A DNA stretch of 64,000 bases from Panorpa germanica (lineage: Eukaryota; Arthropoda; Insecta; Mecoptera; Panorpidae): assembly GCA_963678705.1 (NCBI GenBank), contig OY783220.1, positions 1,137,001 to 1,201,000 of the forward strand, given 5' to 3'. Position numbers and translations under genes: made by a program. The number at the start of each line of letters is the position of its first letter. The first letter of the stretch is position 1. Positions 21,591-33,177 of this stretch are shown in pieces. The notes beneath the pieces were generated by a model, which saw only the letters and a list, made by a program, of their open reading frames with translations, was not told where the DNA came from and made no database searches.

Positions 21591-24500
21591 ATGGTACTAA
21601 GAACATTTGCAACATTTAATATCAATGGATTATCCTCTGTAACATCTAAAATTATGCTGAAACAATTTATTATAGACCACGATTTGGACATAATTTTATT
21701 ACAAGAAGTTAATATAGAAAATTTAAGTTTCTTCAAACCTTATTCCTATATCTCGAACATTGGCATAAATAATAGAGGAACTGCAATTTTGTTGAGGCCT
21801 GGAATAGAAGCTACAGATTGCATATGTGAAGAAGATGGACGTATCCTATCGATAACTGTTGAAGGTCATAGATTAGTAAATATATATAATTTTTCTGGAT
21901 CCAAATATAGACAACAACGCATAAAGCTTGCTAATGAAACTATTGTCAAACATATTAACTTTAGACTACCTCTAATAATTGCTGGCGATTTTAACTGTGT
22001 GCTGAACCAGAGAGACCAACTTGGGAATCTAAACTTCTGTTCTGGATTAAATAGGTTAGTAACTGAACGAATTCTATCTGATATTTGGATCCTCAAGAAT
22101 AAAACTCAACAGGGCTTCACTTACTTTAGGGGAATGAACATAGCATCAAGAATTGATAGAGTTTATGTTTCTGAAGATCTCAAACCATCTATCCACAAAT
22201 GCTTAGTTATATCCAATGCAATATCTGATCATCTAGCATTGGTATGGAAAATGAAAACTGATAAAAGATTACCTATATTTGGCCGCGGTTATTGGAAATT
22301 GAATGCGAAACTAATTATAAGTGAACCCAAAGATCCTATTAACGTTATAATACAAACTTTAAAAAAACGAGCCTCCTTTCAAGACCGCACCAAATGGTGG
22401 ATAAATATATTCAAACCCAAAATACTACAATATTACAAACATTGTACGATACAGAAGGCTAAGGAACGAAATACTACTTTAAATTTCTATGAAACGGTAC
22501 TAAAGGAATTGTACGAAAATCCAGCGATGTACAATGACTTTGACATACAATCAAGAGAATGTAAAAACAAAATAAGGCAAATACATGAAGAGAGAATAAA
22601 CGACCGCCTCAAATCATCCTTTGGTTCCGTTATGGAGGAAGAAAGAAAATCCATATATCAAGTAGATAAAGAAAGAGAAAGCTAGACATATAATAAAAAT
22701 AAAAAATGATAATGATAATTGGATTCTCAACTCCATAGAAATTAGACATGAATTTTTATGTAAATATCAACAGATATTTCATGATAAAGCAATTTCCGAA
22801 TCCGACCTTCATAAGATGTTGAGTAATAATACCACCTATATATCAACAGCACAAGCAGATATATTAAATGAGAAAATCAGCAAAAATGAAATAAAAACTG
22901 CAATTGATCGAATACAAAAAGGAAAATCTCCGGGACCTGATGGTTTACCATATGAGTTTTACCAAATCTTCTGGGATGAAATAGGGGACGTCTTAGAGTC
23001 TATCTTTAATGATCTGTATGTCGGTAAAATGGATAAAGAACACATAAGATCCCTAACCACTGGTGTTATAACTTTCATTCCAAAAACCTCTAAGCCTATA
23101 AAAGTGAATGACTTCCGCCCTATAAATTTATTAAATACTGATTTTAAGTTATTTATGAAAGTCATATCAAATAGGATCAGACCACTTTTAGGAGATATAA
23201 TAGACTTTGGACAAACATGTGCAGTAGAAGGGAAATCTATTATAGAAAACTTATCTATGATTAGAAATATTATTTTAGATAGTAGTTGTCGATCAAGTAA
23301 AACCGGTGCAATTGCATCAATTGATATGAATAAGGCTTTTGATAGCATATCTCACCCTTATCTATGGACTGTAATGAAATCATTTAAATTTCCTGATCAG
23401 TTATTGCCATGCCTCAAAAATATTTACTAAAATTCCGCTTCGAAATTAATTATAAACGGTCATTTAACTAATGAGATTCAAATGCAAAAATCAGTTCGCC
23501 AAGGATGCCCTTTATCTATGTTACTATTTGTCATTGGAATAGAACCTGTCATTAGATTAATTGCTAAAAAAATGAAAGGAATTCAAATTACAGGTGGAAG
23601 ATTTAAATGTATGGCCTATGCAGATGACATCACTGTCGGCATATCTGATAGGAACGATCTTCAAGCATTAAAATAAATACTTGATTACTTTACAAAGGTT
23701 TCTAATATAAAAATCAACCTCGAAAAATCAATTATGATGTCTCTTGAAACAACAAATGCTAATAATTCAATATTAAAAAATGAAGATTCCGTTAAAATTT
23801 TAGGTGTTATTTTTGAAAAATCACTAAATGAAACCATTACTAGCAACTGGACAAAAATATGTAATAATATTAAACACTTAATGGAACGATTCAAATCTAG
23901 AAACCTTGATTTAATACAGAAAGTATGGATTATTAACACCTTTATTTTAGCAAAAGTGTGGTATTTAAGTCAAATTCTCCCAATGCCACTTAAATTTAGT
24001 CAACAATTGGAAGTCCACATTGGTAAATTTTTATGGTATGGACACATCTATAGAGTTAAGAGGGACCAACTATACTTACAAAAAGATGACGGAGGCTTAG
24101 GCTTGATTTCTACTAAATTAAAAGCTAAAGCATTATTGAAGAAAAATCTATTGAAAAGCATTTCAGGGCGATTTAACAAAATTGAACAGCAATTTGTTTT
24201 GAACCTCATAAATCATATGAACGACTTCAAAATTTCAAAGGAATTAAGAAATACTTTACAAGGAATTAACTTAAATGACCGGACAGATGATAAATTTATT
24301 AAGAACTCATCTGCTATTTACAAAGATGAACTATCAGCTTTGCAAATAAGCTCTTATATTGTTAAAAAATATCCTGCTAGAAAACACTCTCAAATATGGA
24401 AAAATATACATCATAAATTTTTGAATTCTAAATGGAGATCTTGTTTATATCGCTTCACCAACGAAGTTTATGCCACAGGAGATAAAAGATCAAGACATAA

Positions 24501-24846
24501 TATAGCGGATAATAACTTATGTGAGAAATGCTCAAATGTGGATACGCTCGACCATCGTATTTATTCGTGTGTGAAGTCAAGATTAATTTGGGAAAAGACA
24601 CTTAATAATTTGCGCCTGAAGTTACAACTACCGAGGAGTATCACCACCGCTATAAATATCCTTGAAATGGTACCGACAAGCAAATGTGACCCCGTGCACT
24701 TTGCTAAAATATGGCTGACAGCTGCAGCCATATATGAAGCACTTCACGGGGAAGACAAATTTGAATCCTTTTTAAGGTCAGAAAGACATAAAATGTTTAC
24801 TACATCAAATATAACATATGAATCTAAAAAATTAATTAGATTTTAA
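21591..24846 (+). pseudogene. LINE ORF2: AP endonuclease, reverse transcriptase, zinc end (broken)
   Basis: The endonuclease domain (21591-22280) shows FNINGLSS, LLQEV, AGDFN and the SDH end motif. The reverse transcriptase follows with GKSPGPDGLPYEFY, then DFRPINLLN, SVRQGCPLSMLLF and the active site YADD (about 23617). A C-terminal CEKCSNVDTLDHRIYSC zinc-type motif lies near 24520-24570. Three breaks are visible: one frameshift near 22680 (the RT continues in another frame) and in-frame TAA stops at 23428-23430 and 23674-23676. The RT wording is closest to L1/Tx1-like elements; I am less sure of the clade than of the type. Confidence 0.85.
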
Positions 24847-25031
24847 AAGATTAAAACAATTAGAAAAACAGGTAAACACATAAAACAAAATATTAAATTT
24901 CATGAAATAAATATTTTTGGAGAAATATATATTGCCCTCACTGTAGAATACTCCTACTATAAAATGTTTTACTAAGATCCTTGTTTTGTAGTTGTAATAT
25001 TAAGAAATAAATGAATATCAATAAAAAAAAA

Positions 25032-25608
25032 ATGTCTTTTGTGTGTGAGTTGATAATTTTTACATATAAAAACAAATAATTTTTCATATAAATCGACTAA
25101 AAAATATATAATTTTTCTACAAAATATAAAATATTTTTAATTTATTCGTTATTTAACTTTAACTTTTTTTTTAAATTTAGAAATTTTTTTTCAATTTGTA
25201 AAGCCTATATAAAAAATTTCAACTTTCTAGCACAATTTTTATCCTCGGCAAAAACCGCCCACGTGCCTCCAAATAAATTTTTTAATTTTGAATTTTTTTT
25301 TTAATATTATATTCAATTATTACAGAATCCAAAATGTGACCTTTCTCTAAAGTTTCTTACGGGGCACTTTAATTTTCTCAGGGCTCCTTTTATAAAATTT
25401 TGAAATTCTAAGTTTTAAAATATATTCGCATTCAATAGCGTAACACACATACAAAATATCACCTTTCTATCTTTTTCGAATACAAAATTATGGAGGAAAA
25501 AGGGCCCACATTTCAAGGAAATTCAGCGAAAAAAAATTTTATCTATGAAATAGGAAATTTTACGTTATGTATTTTACCAACAATTAATTTTATTCCATTT
25601 TGTTTTAG
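25032..25608. other. AT-rich upstream or intron region
   Basis: No coding frame is present. The first ~120 bases are an inverted relative of 20073-20250. Later parts (CATTCAATAGCGTAACACACAT-like at about 25430) recur, diverged, at 26100-26125. The stretch ends in a splice acceptor TTTGTTTTAG (25599-25608). Confidence 0.5.
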
Positions 25609-25674
25609 CTAGAAACGACAATGTCTGACTTGAATAACAACTTTTTAAGTGAATCTGAAAACACTTTTCCGCCG
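25609..25674 (+). CDS. repeat-protein gene, candidate first coding exon
   Basis: A good acceptor (TTTTGTTTTAG) precedes CTAGAAACGACA and an ATG at 25621. The 18 codons MSDLNNNFLSESENTFPP end at a GTAACT donor (25675). The acidic, signal-free start would suit a membrane protein with a cytosolic N-terminus. It leaves phase 0, which does not join cleanly to the next candidate exon, so an exon may be missing or the junction may differ. Confidence 0.4.
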
Positions 25675-25748
25675 GTAACTACTTTGATAAGACTTAAAAA
25701 GTACATTAATTTTATAAGAAGCAATCTGTATATTTTATTATTTTACAG

Positions 25749-25874
25749 AATCTCAATGATTATGATCCATAGGAGAGAGAACAAGTGATGATCATGAGAA
25801 GAAGATAACACGTGATGATCACGAGGAGAAGATAACACGTGATCGAACTACAACTGAGTGTACATGCGAATTAT
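25749..25874 (+). CDS. repeat-protein gene, candidate exon A (duplicated cassette)
   Basis: This exon is bounded by TTTTATTATTTTACAG and the donor in GAATTAT/GTAAGTATAAG. In the frame required by exon B it reads an acidic, internally repeated stretch (HEKKITRD, then HEEKITRD) and ends TTTECTCEL. The frame is closed by a stop in its first few codons, so its 5' limit is uncertain. It is a diverged duplicate of exon B, whose end reads TTTEFASEL at an identical donor. Confidence 0.4.
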
Positions 25875-26334
25875 GTAAGTATAAGAGTGAATATAAATTA
25901 ACTATCGTTTAACCCCATCGCAAGCAACGACTGTCTTTTGTGTGTGCATTTAATTTAATTTCAAATTTCAATTTCATTTTTATATTCATAACAACAAATA
26001 ATTTTTCATATACACTGACTAAAAGCACACTTTTTAGGGCTTATTAATTTTTTCTATTTTGTAATAAAATATTTAATTTCTAAATTTTGAAATATGTTTA
26101 CATTCAATAGTGTAATACATATGCACAATTTTACCTTTTCATCTTTTTAAGGAAAAATCCAAGTAAAATTCTGTACTAAACATAGCCAGGGAGATTATAA
26201 TATCTCACGTGTACTCTTTATTTTAAGTATGTTTATGCTTTTTCAGTAGCAATAACTTTCGTAAGTTGATGCACTAAAAAAGAAACATTAAAAGAAAAAT
26301 AGGATGTACAATTAACATTAAACTTTTATCTCAG

Positions 26335-26562
26335 ATCCAAATAAACCGAGTATCAAATATTTGATTGAAATTGGTTTGAACATTTCTGAAATGGAAAATT
26401 CGCATAGTTGTAATCTATGTGGTAACTTTTTCTTAAGAAATGATTACTCTCTTCAAGAACCTACTTCGGTTTCTAATGATGATGACCAAAATAAAGAAGA
26501 ATTCGCAAATAAAGAAGAGCGCGATGAAAATCTAACTACTACCGAGTTTGCATCCGAATTAT
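26335..26562 (+). CDS. repeat-protein gene, exon B
   Basis: The exon lies between CTTTTATCTCAG and GTAAGTATAAG. It starts with two bases of a split codon and leaves one base, so it joins exon C in frame (T+GT = Cys). It encodes about 75 residues: a small CNLC pair (SHSCNLCGNFF), then a very acidic stretch (DDDQNKEEF...NKEERDEN). No known domain is recognised. The split phase at its start also fits exon A (T+AT = Tyr). Confidence 0.6.
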
Positions 26563-26637
26563 GTAAGTATAAGAATAAAAGAATGAATATAAATAAATGT
26601 GTATTATTTAACAACTAACATTAAAATCTTATCTTAG

Positions 26638-29600
26638 GTAGAAGCAAAACGAATATCACAGATTTGGAGAAAACTTGTTCGTACGATTTCGTCAGAAATA
26701 AAGGCGCAAATATAGAAGAAAAGGAACGCACTTCAAAAAAGAATAAAAGCAGTTTCATTACCATTAGAAGATGTATCTTCTTAGCATGTTGCTGTGGTAT
26801 AATATTCTGGATTCTGTATTATGTATTGCCTAAGATTTACGAGTTCGCAAAATGCCTTTTAGGTGTTTTAATCCTCCTTGGAATTGCTAAGGGTATTTTT
26901 AGTAAGCCTACTCATGATGGTGACACGTGGGATCAAAAGAATTTGACAAAACCTATATTTCCCAAGTTTACTGAGTCAACAGAACAGCTAGATCAAGAAA
27001 TAACACACATGGGGAATTCTATTAACATTATGGCATATAATTATAATAATGGAATATCAGGAGTGGATAGGCCTATTGCTCCTAAATATATTGGAAAAAC
27101 AACAGTGGACGTTAATGGAATAACGTACACATTGGATTCTATTAAATCTATGGCATCTAATTATAATAATGGAATATCAGAAGTGAATAGGCCTATTGCT
27201 CCTAAATATATTGGAAAAGCAACAGTGGACGTTAATCGAATAACGTACACATTGGATTCTATTAAATCTATGGCATCTAATTATAATAATGGAATATCAG
27301 AAGTGAATAGGCCTATTGCTCCTAAATATATTGGAAAAGCAACAGTGGACGTTAATCGAATAACGTACACATTGGATTCTATTAAATCTATGGCATCTAA
27401 TTATAATAATGGAATATCAGAAGTGAATAGGCCTATTGCTCCTAAATATATTGGAAAAGCAACAGTGGACGTTAATCGAATAACGTACACATTGGATTCT
27501 ATTAAATCTATGGCATCTAATTATAATAATGGAATATCAGAAGTGAATAGGCCTATTGCTCCTAAATATATTGGAAAAGCAACAGTGGACGTTAATCGAA
27601 TAACGTACACATTGGATTCTATTAAATCTATGGCATCTAATTATAATAATGGAATATCAGAAGTGAATAGGCCTATTGCTCCTAAATATATTGGAAAAGC
27701 AACAGTGGACGTTAATCGAATAACGTACACATTGGATTCTATTAAATCTATGGCATCTAATTATAATAATGGAATATCAGAAGTGAATAGGCCTATTGCT
27801 CCTAAATATATTGGAAAAGCAACAGTGGTCGTTAATCGAATAACGTACACATTGGATTCTATTAAATCTATGGCATCTAATTATAATAATGGAATATCAG
27901 AAGTGAATAGGCCTATTGCTCCTAAATATATTGGAAAAGCAACAGTGGACGTTAATCGAATAACGTACACATTGGATTCTATTAAATCTATGGCATCTAA
28001 TTATAATAATGGAATATCAGAAGTGAATAGGCCTATTGCTCCTAAATATATTGGAAAAGCAACAGTGGACGTTAATCGAATAACGTACACATTGGATTCT
28101 ATTAAATCTATGGCATCTAATTATAATAATGGAATATCAGAAGTGAATAGGCCTATTGCTCCTAAATATATTGGAAAAGCAACAGTGGACGTTAATCGAA
28201 TAACGTACACATTGGATTCTATTAAATCTATGGCATCTAATTATAATAATGGAATATCAGAAGTGAATAGGCCTATTGCTCCTAAATATATTGGAAAAGC
28301 AACAGTGGACGTTAATCGAATAACGTACACATTGGATTCTATTAAATCTATGGCATCTAATTATAATAATGGAATATCAGAAGTGAATAGGCCTATTGCT
28401 CCTAAATATATTGGAAAAGCAACAGTGGACGTTAATCGAATAACGTACACATTGGATTCTATTAAATCTATGGCATCTAATTATAATAATGGAATATCAG
28501 AAGTGAATAGGCCTATTGCTCCTAAATATATTGGAAAAGCAACAGTGGACGTTAATCGAATAACGTACACATTGGATTCTATTAAATCTATGGCATCTAA
28601 TTATAATAATGGAATATCAGAAGTGAATAGGCCTATTGCTCCTAAATATATTGGAAAAGCAACAGTGGACGTTAATCGAATAACGTACACATTGGATTCT
28701 ATTAAATCTATGGCATCTAATTATAATAATGGAATATCAGAAGTGAATAGGCCTATTGCTCCTAAATATATTGGAAAAGCAACAGTGGACGTTAATCGAA
28801 TAACGTACACATTGGATTCTATTAAATCTATGGCATCTAATTATAATAATGGAATATCAGAAGTGAATAGGCCTATTGCTCCTAAATATATTGGAAAAGC
28901 AACAGTGGACGTTAATCGAATAACGTACACATTGGATTCTATTAAATCTATGGCATCTAATTATAATAATGGAATATCAGAAGTGAATAGACCTATTGCT
29001 CCTAAATATATTGGAAAAGCAACAGTGGACGTTAATCGAATAACGTACACATTGGATTCTATTAAATCTATGGCATCTAATTATAATAATGGAATATCAG
29101 AAGTGAATAGGCCTATTGCTCCTAAATATATTGGAAAAGCAACAGTGGACGTTAATTGAATAACGTACACATTGGATTCTATTAAATCTATGGCATCTAA
29201 TTATAATAATGGAATATCAGAAGTGAATAGGCCTATTGCTCCTAAATATATTGGAAAAGCAACAGTGGACGTTAATCGAATAACGTACACATTGGATTCT
29301 ATTAAATCTATGGCATCTAATTATAATAATGGAATATCAGAAGTGAATAGGCCTATTGCTCCTAAATATATTGGAAAAGCAACAGTGGACGTTAATCGAA
29401 TAACGTACACATTGGATTCTATTAAATCTATGGCATCTAATTATAATAATGGAATATCAGAAGTGAATAGGCCTATTGCTCCTAAATATATTGGAAAAGC
29501 AACAGTGGTCGTTAATCGAATACCGTACACATTGGATTCTAATAAATCTATGGCATCTAATTATAATAATGGAATATCAGAAGTGAATAGGCCTATTGCT

Positions 29601-30475
29601 CCTAAATATATTGGAAAAACAACAGTGGACGTTAATGGAATAACGTACACATTGGATTCTATTAAATCTATGGCATCTAATTATAATAATGGAATATCAG
29701 AAGTGAATAGGCCTATTGCTCCTAAATATATTGGAAAAGCAACAGTGGACGTTAATCGAATAACGTACACATTGGATTCTATTAAATCTATGGCATCTAA
29801 TTATAATAATGGAATATCAGAAGTGAATAGGCCTATTGCTCCTAAATATATTGGAAAAGCAACAGTGGACGTTAATCGAATAACGTACACATTGGATTCT
29901 ATTAAATCTATGGCATCTAATTATAATAATGGAATATCAAGAGTGGATAGGCCTATTGCTCCTAAATATATTGGAAAAGCAACAGTGGACGTTAATCGAA
30001 TAACGTACACATTGGATTCTATTAAATCTATGGCATCTAATTATAATAATGGAATATCAGAAGTGAATAGGCCTATTGCTCCTAAATATATTGGAAAAGC
30101 AACAGTGGTCGTTAATCGAATAACGTACACATTGGATTCTATTAAATCTATGGCATCTAATTATAATAATGGAATATCAAGAGTGGATAGGCCTCTATTG
30201 CTCGCAATTCTATTAAAATAACAATGGACGTTAATGGAATAAGGCACACATGGAATTCTATTCTACCCACGACACCTAATTATAATTCTAAAATAGGGGA
30301 GCATGATGGTCAAACAAAATCAAATTACAAGTTACCAAATCCTCACCAATACAACGTCATCCTTCTAGAGAATAATGGAATGTTATATATTACTTTCATT
30401 CAAAATACTATGACGCAAAAGATAATGCTCCTAGTTACTGAAATATTGATGACCAATATGATCAACATCAAGTAA
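26638..30475 (+). CDS. tandem-repeat membrane protein, main exon (interrupted as read)
   Basis: The acceptor is ATCTTAG before 26638, and the frame joins exon B. The protein has a lysine-rich stretch, then a Cys-rich hydrophobic segment (FLACCCGIIFWILYYVL, plus LLGVLILLGIA; about 26770-26900) that should span the membrane. A short linker follows, then about 27 copies of a 40-residue repeat with core SEVNRPIAPKYIGKATVDV and TLDSIKSMASNYNNGI. After the repeats a non-repeat end (GIRHTWNSIL...NMINIK, stop at 30473-30475) is reached only by a change of frame in the last, altered unit (about 30195-30220). There is also one TGA (29157-29159) where every other unit has CGA. Function unknown. It is either a decaying gene or a real gene with assembly errors in the repeats. 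Confidence 0.6.
27011..30230 (+). repeat. 120-bp coding tandem array (~27 units)
   Basis: The period is exactly 120 bp, so the frame is kept. Most units from 27121 to 29460 are identical to the base. Variants are few: GAC to GTC (Asp to Val) at about 27829, 29509 and 30109; a Thr/Gly version (KTTVDVNG) in the first unit and again at about 29620; and RVDRP units near 29940 and 30180. Such uniformity implies recent expansion or continuing unequal exchange. Confidence 0.95.
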
Positions 30476-32044
30476 AGAAAGTATAAATCTTTTATGTATA
30501 AAAATAATATATATATATTAATAAGATGTACATTTATAAAATAAACATATTCATTTTCAAAACTAAATTTTTTTATGATGATTAAATGTTGAATGAATTT
30601 TTATTGTTTATTTATTTTAGTGTTCAGTATTTAGTTCAGTGTTTTAAATTTATTAAACGTCGGCCTATTTCCGATTCTGAGTCCTACCACCGACGACCGC
30701 CTTCAATGTTAGCAGTATTTGTGGTGTCGTGGCTTCATATATGTGAACCACCCCAGTAAACAATTTGGTGAAGTGCCCTATTTAGTGACGTTCGAGTCAC
30801 TCGTACAATTCAATTCTAACGCTTTACAAGTTCGAAGCAACAACACAGAAACCAATTTTAGTTCAAATTTATTTTCTACCTGTCAAGATTTTGTGAAATA
30901 AAATCTGATATATGTAGTCTTAGCAAGTTCGATAATAGTTCAAAATTGATACACAAAAGTCGCTTTTAGTTCAAATTGATTCTCTACCTGTCACAGATTT
31001 TGTGTTAGTTTTTATAATTTTTTCATAATAAAATTCTTTCTTTTTCCAACATCATTCATTAAGTAGCAGTTGTTTCTTTCACACTTGGATATATTTTTTT
31101 TTAGTTCCTTTTCATTCCAAAGTGAGAGAGAAACGAGATGCGGTTAGACAAGTAAAATATATTTTTCACCGTTATACTTGTATAGTTCTATAGTATTTAG
31201 TTCAGTACAGTATGTTTAAAGTATATGCTATCCTTTTTCAACAAATATTTCTTTAATGGTAATAGGCACACGCTGTCTCCCTCAATCCCCGAATATAATG
31301 TGTTTAAACGAATACTCTAAACAGCGATGCTAAGACAGATGTTTTAAACCTAACGCAGACCTGCCGATCGTGGATTTTTGAATCACCAAAACAATGTAAA
31401 AAACTAATATAACGAGTATTGTTGAAGATGAATAATATTCATTAAAAAAATCACGATCCGTACTAAAGATTACATCTATTTATTTCTTCATTTAAATATT
31501 TATATTTTGCAGACTCTAAAAAGTAGAATTCCATTAAGTTTTATACCCCTGCCATCCCTGACGAAGAAAACAGGCTTTCAACTAGTGTCAACTTTATAAC
31601 TCCGGTCATAAATCATAAACTGGACTCGCTTTTAATTCAGCAGTGAGCCGTCGTTGCGATGTCTGTAGCTCATAAAACGGGCCTTTCCTATGAACGACTG
31701 AATAGAAAACGAACGCGTTCCAGACAAAAAACTCATGATAAGTAATAGAAATGAAGTAGAATTGACTCTAAAATGTTTACTGGGTAAGCAAATATTTTAC
31801 TTTAATAAAAATATCAGGTAGTCTGTGATTCACTCTTAAATAACTAATAAATTTTAAATCCCTAGTTTGGCTAAATCCACTATTCTAAAGAGTTTTACAA
31901 AATTGAAATATTGCTAAAATATTTTATTATAGTATAAGCCAGGTGAATTTTTGTTGGCAAGTACCAAATAGTTTATGTGTGTACTTCCAAAATTTGAAAT
32001 TACTACTTATAATAATTTAATAAATTGTCATAATAATAACATTA
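30476..32044. other. AT-rich intergenic region
   Basis: There is no supported gene. A fragment of the SINE 3' part lies at 30648-30771, and a pair of similar ~35-bp stretches (TTTTAGTTCAAATT...CTACCTGTCA) lies at about 30857 and 30971. Confidence 0.5.
30648..30771 (-). mobile_element. SINE 3' fragment
   Basis: The plus-strand text CGTCGGCCTATTTCCGAT then CTGAGTCCTA..CACCGACGACC and TGTGGTGTCGTGGC matches 32066-32160 of the SINE below with scattered changes. Its tRNA-like head is missing. Confidence 0.7.
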
Positions 32045-32310
32045 TTTTTTTTTTTTTTTTATTTAACGTCGGCCTATTTCCGATGCTGAGTCCTATCACC
32101 GACGACCTCCTTCAATGTTGGCAGTATTTATGGTGTCGTGGCCTCATATATGTGGACTACACCACTGCCTAATAAATGTACGATTATGTATGACCATAAT
32201 CAATATAAGTTCATAATAACCAAACCCAGAAAATATATATCTGGTCCGGGGATCGAACCCGAAGACACAGCAGTCGGCGTCAAGCATCAATGCTCTCGCC
32301 CACTGTGTCG
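32045..32310 (-). mobile_element. tRNA-derived SINE
   Basis: On the minus strand the element starts near 32310 with a tRNA-like head carrying a B box (GGGTTCGATCCCC at about 32248-32260). A unique body follows, then a poly(A) tail (T run 32045-32060). It is flanked by TCATAATAACATTA (32311-32324) and a matching stretch with a three-base gain at 32028-32044, its target duplication. Amplification would have used LINE machinery. Confidence 0.8.
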
Positions 32311-32432
32311 TCATAATAACATTAATTATAATATTCTTTCATAATGTTGTCAGTTCATATTGATTGATTAAAATTTATTTGTTATTTGATGTTTACTTTT
32401 AAGATTACTATTTTGGGATTAATGCTTTTATA

Positions 32433-32642
32433 ATGAAACAAAAAGATATGAAAACTGCATATGGTACTGATAAGAAAAAGAACGAATCTTACTATATGTT
32501 TGTGGAAGACTTAGATTCTTCAACAGCCAGTAACTATTCTAATACAACCATAAATCTAGAATCGTTGCAAAAACAAAAAACCGTTGGGACCAAAAAAATC
32601 GATTTTTCAAAAAAATTTCCAAAAAAAAATATATATATATAA
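32433..32642 (+). CDS. small frame of unknown status
   Basis: This is a 69-residue frame, rich in Lys, Ser and Asn, ending in a poly-lysine-like and TA-repeat stretch. There is no homology, domain or splice support, so it may be chance. It is listed because it starts at an ATG in otherwise gene-free sequence near the SINE. Confidence 0.15.
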   Translation: MKQKDMKTAYGTDKKKNESYYMFVEDLDSSTASNYSNTTINLESLQKQKTVGTKKIDFSKKFPKKNIYI

Positions 32643-32840
32643 TCTTAGTCAACAATACAATAGTTCTCTATATTAAAGAATTAAAGAAAAGTTAATTAAA
32701 AAGGTTACATGAAAATATTTAAAGAGGAGGATATTATACACACTACTTCTAGCGTGGCGCTACTTTCCTTATATTTTATATTATTTATATAATACGAAAC
32801 GAAAGGCGATTTAAGTAAATAACGAGATTTGTTTACTTAC

Positions 32841-33177
32841 TTGTGGCATTGAAAATTGCTTGAGCAGCAGCTAAACCAAGATTATGCAAATCTTTCCAAT
32901 CCTCAGGATATTGCTCAGCATATCCCCACGGATACAAAATAAGATTTCCATGGCTGTGCAAGGTAAGATAAAGTTGAATGTTATCACGACTACGCAGTAG
33001 TTTGGCCATAAGTTGTGTTTCAGGTACCGATAGAGGAGCAAATCCAGCAAAATTATGTTCACAAGGATTTCCACTAGCATCGCTGTGCATCCAGAAATAG
33101 TCATAGTTTCTATTTCCATCTGTGCCAAGACAGGAGGATCCTTTATTCACATTGCGAGTCTTCCTCCAAGTAATATC
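32841..33177 (-). CDS. M14 zinc carboxypeptidase, exon with His/Asn-Arg motifs
   Basis: This exon encodes the middle of a digestive carboxypeptidase A/B-type enzyme, a metalloprotease that removes C-terminal residues from peptides. It has TWRKTRN, GTDGNRNYDYFW (the Asn-Arg pair that holds the substrate carboxylate) and LHSHGNLILYPWGY (third zinc ligand His). The acceptor GTTTTACAG (33178-33180) and donor GTAAGT (32835-32840) are good. It starts in phase 0, while the upstream exon ends in phase 1 with every nearby GT, so canonical splicing gives a one-base frame error. The exon or exons with the catalytic Tyr and Glu were not found downstream to about 30.5 kb. Confidence 0.85.

Larger units (their letters stand above)
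20392..25031 (+). mobile_element. non-LTR retrotransposon, L1/Tx1-like, two ORFs
   Basis: This near-complete LINE has ORF1 at 20529-21563, ORF2 at 21591-24846, a short 3' UTR and a ten-A tail at about 25022-25031. The 5' limit is set only by the end of the fold-back arm and is uncertain. A clean target duplication was not found: AATGACGTTTTTTC on the left resembles AATGTCTTTTG on the right but is not exact. The element is dead because ORF2 is interrupted. Confidence 0.8.

Noticed and set aside
20380-25045. Target duplication for the L1/Tx1-like LINE (AATGACGTTTTTT against AATGTCTTTTG)
   Set aside because: The match is imperfect and both sides are arms of the same fold-back repeat, which explains the similarity.
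27011-30230. Regular repeats as a CRISPR-like array
   Set aside because: The period is 120 bp with no unique spacers, the units are coding in one frame, and the sequence is eukaryotic.
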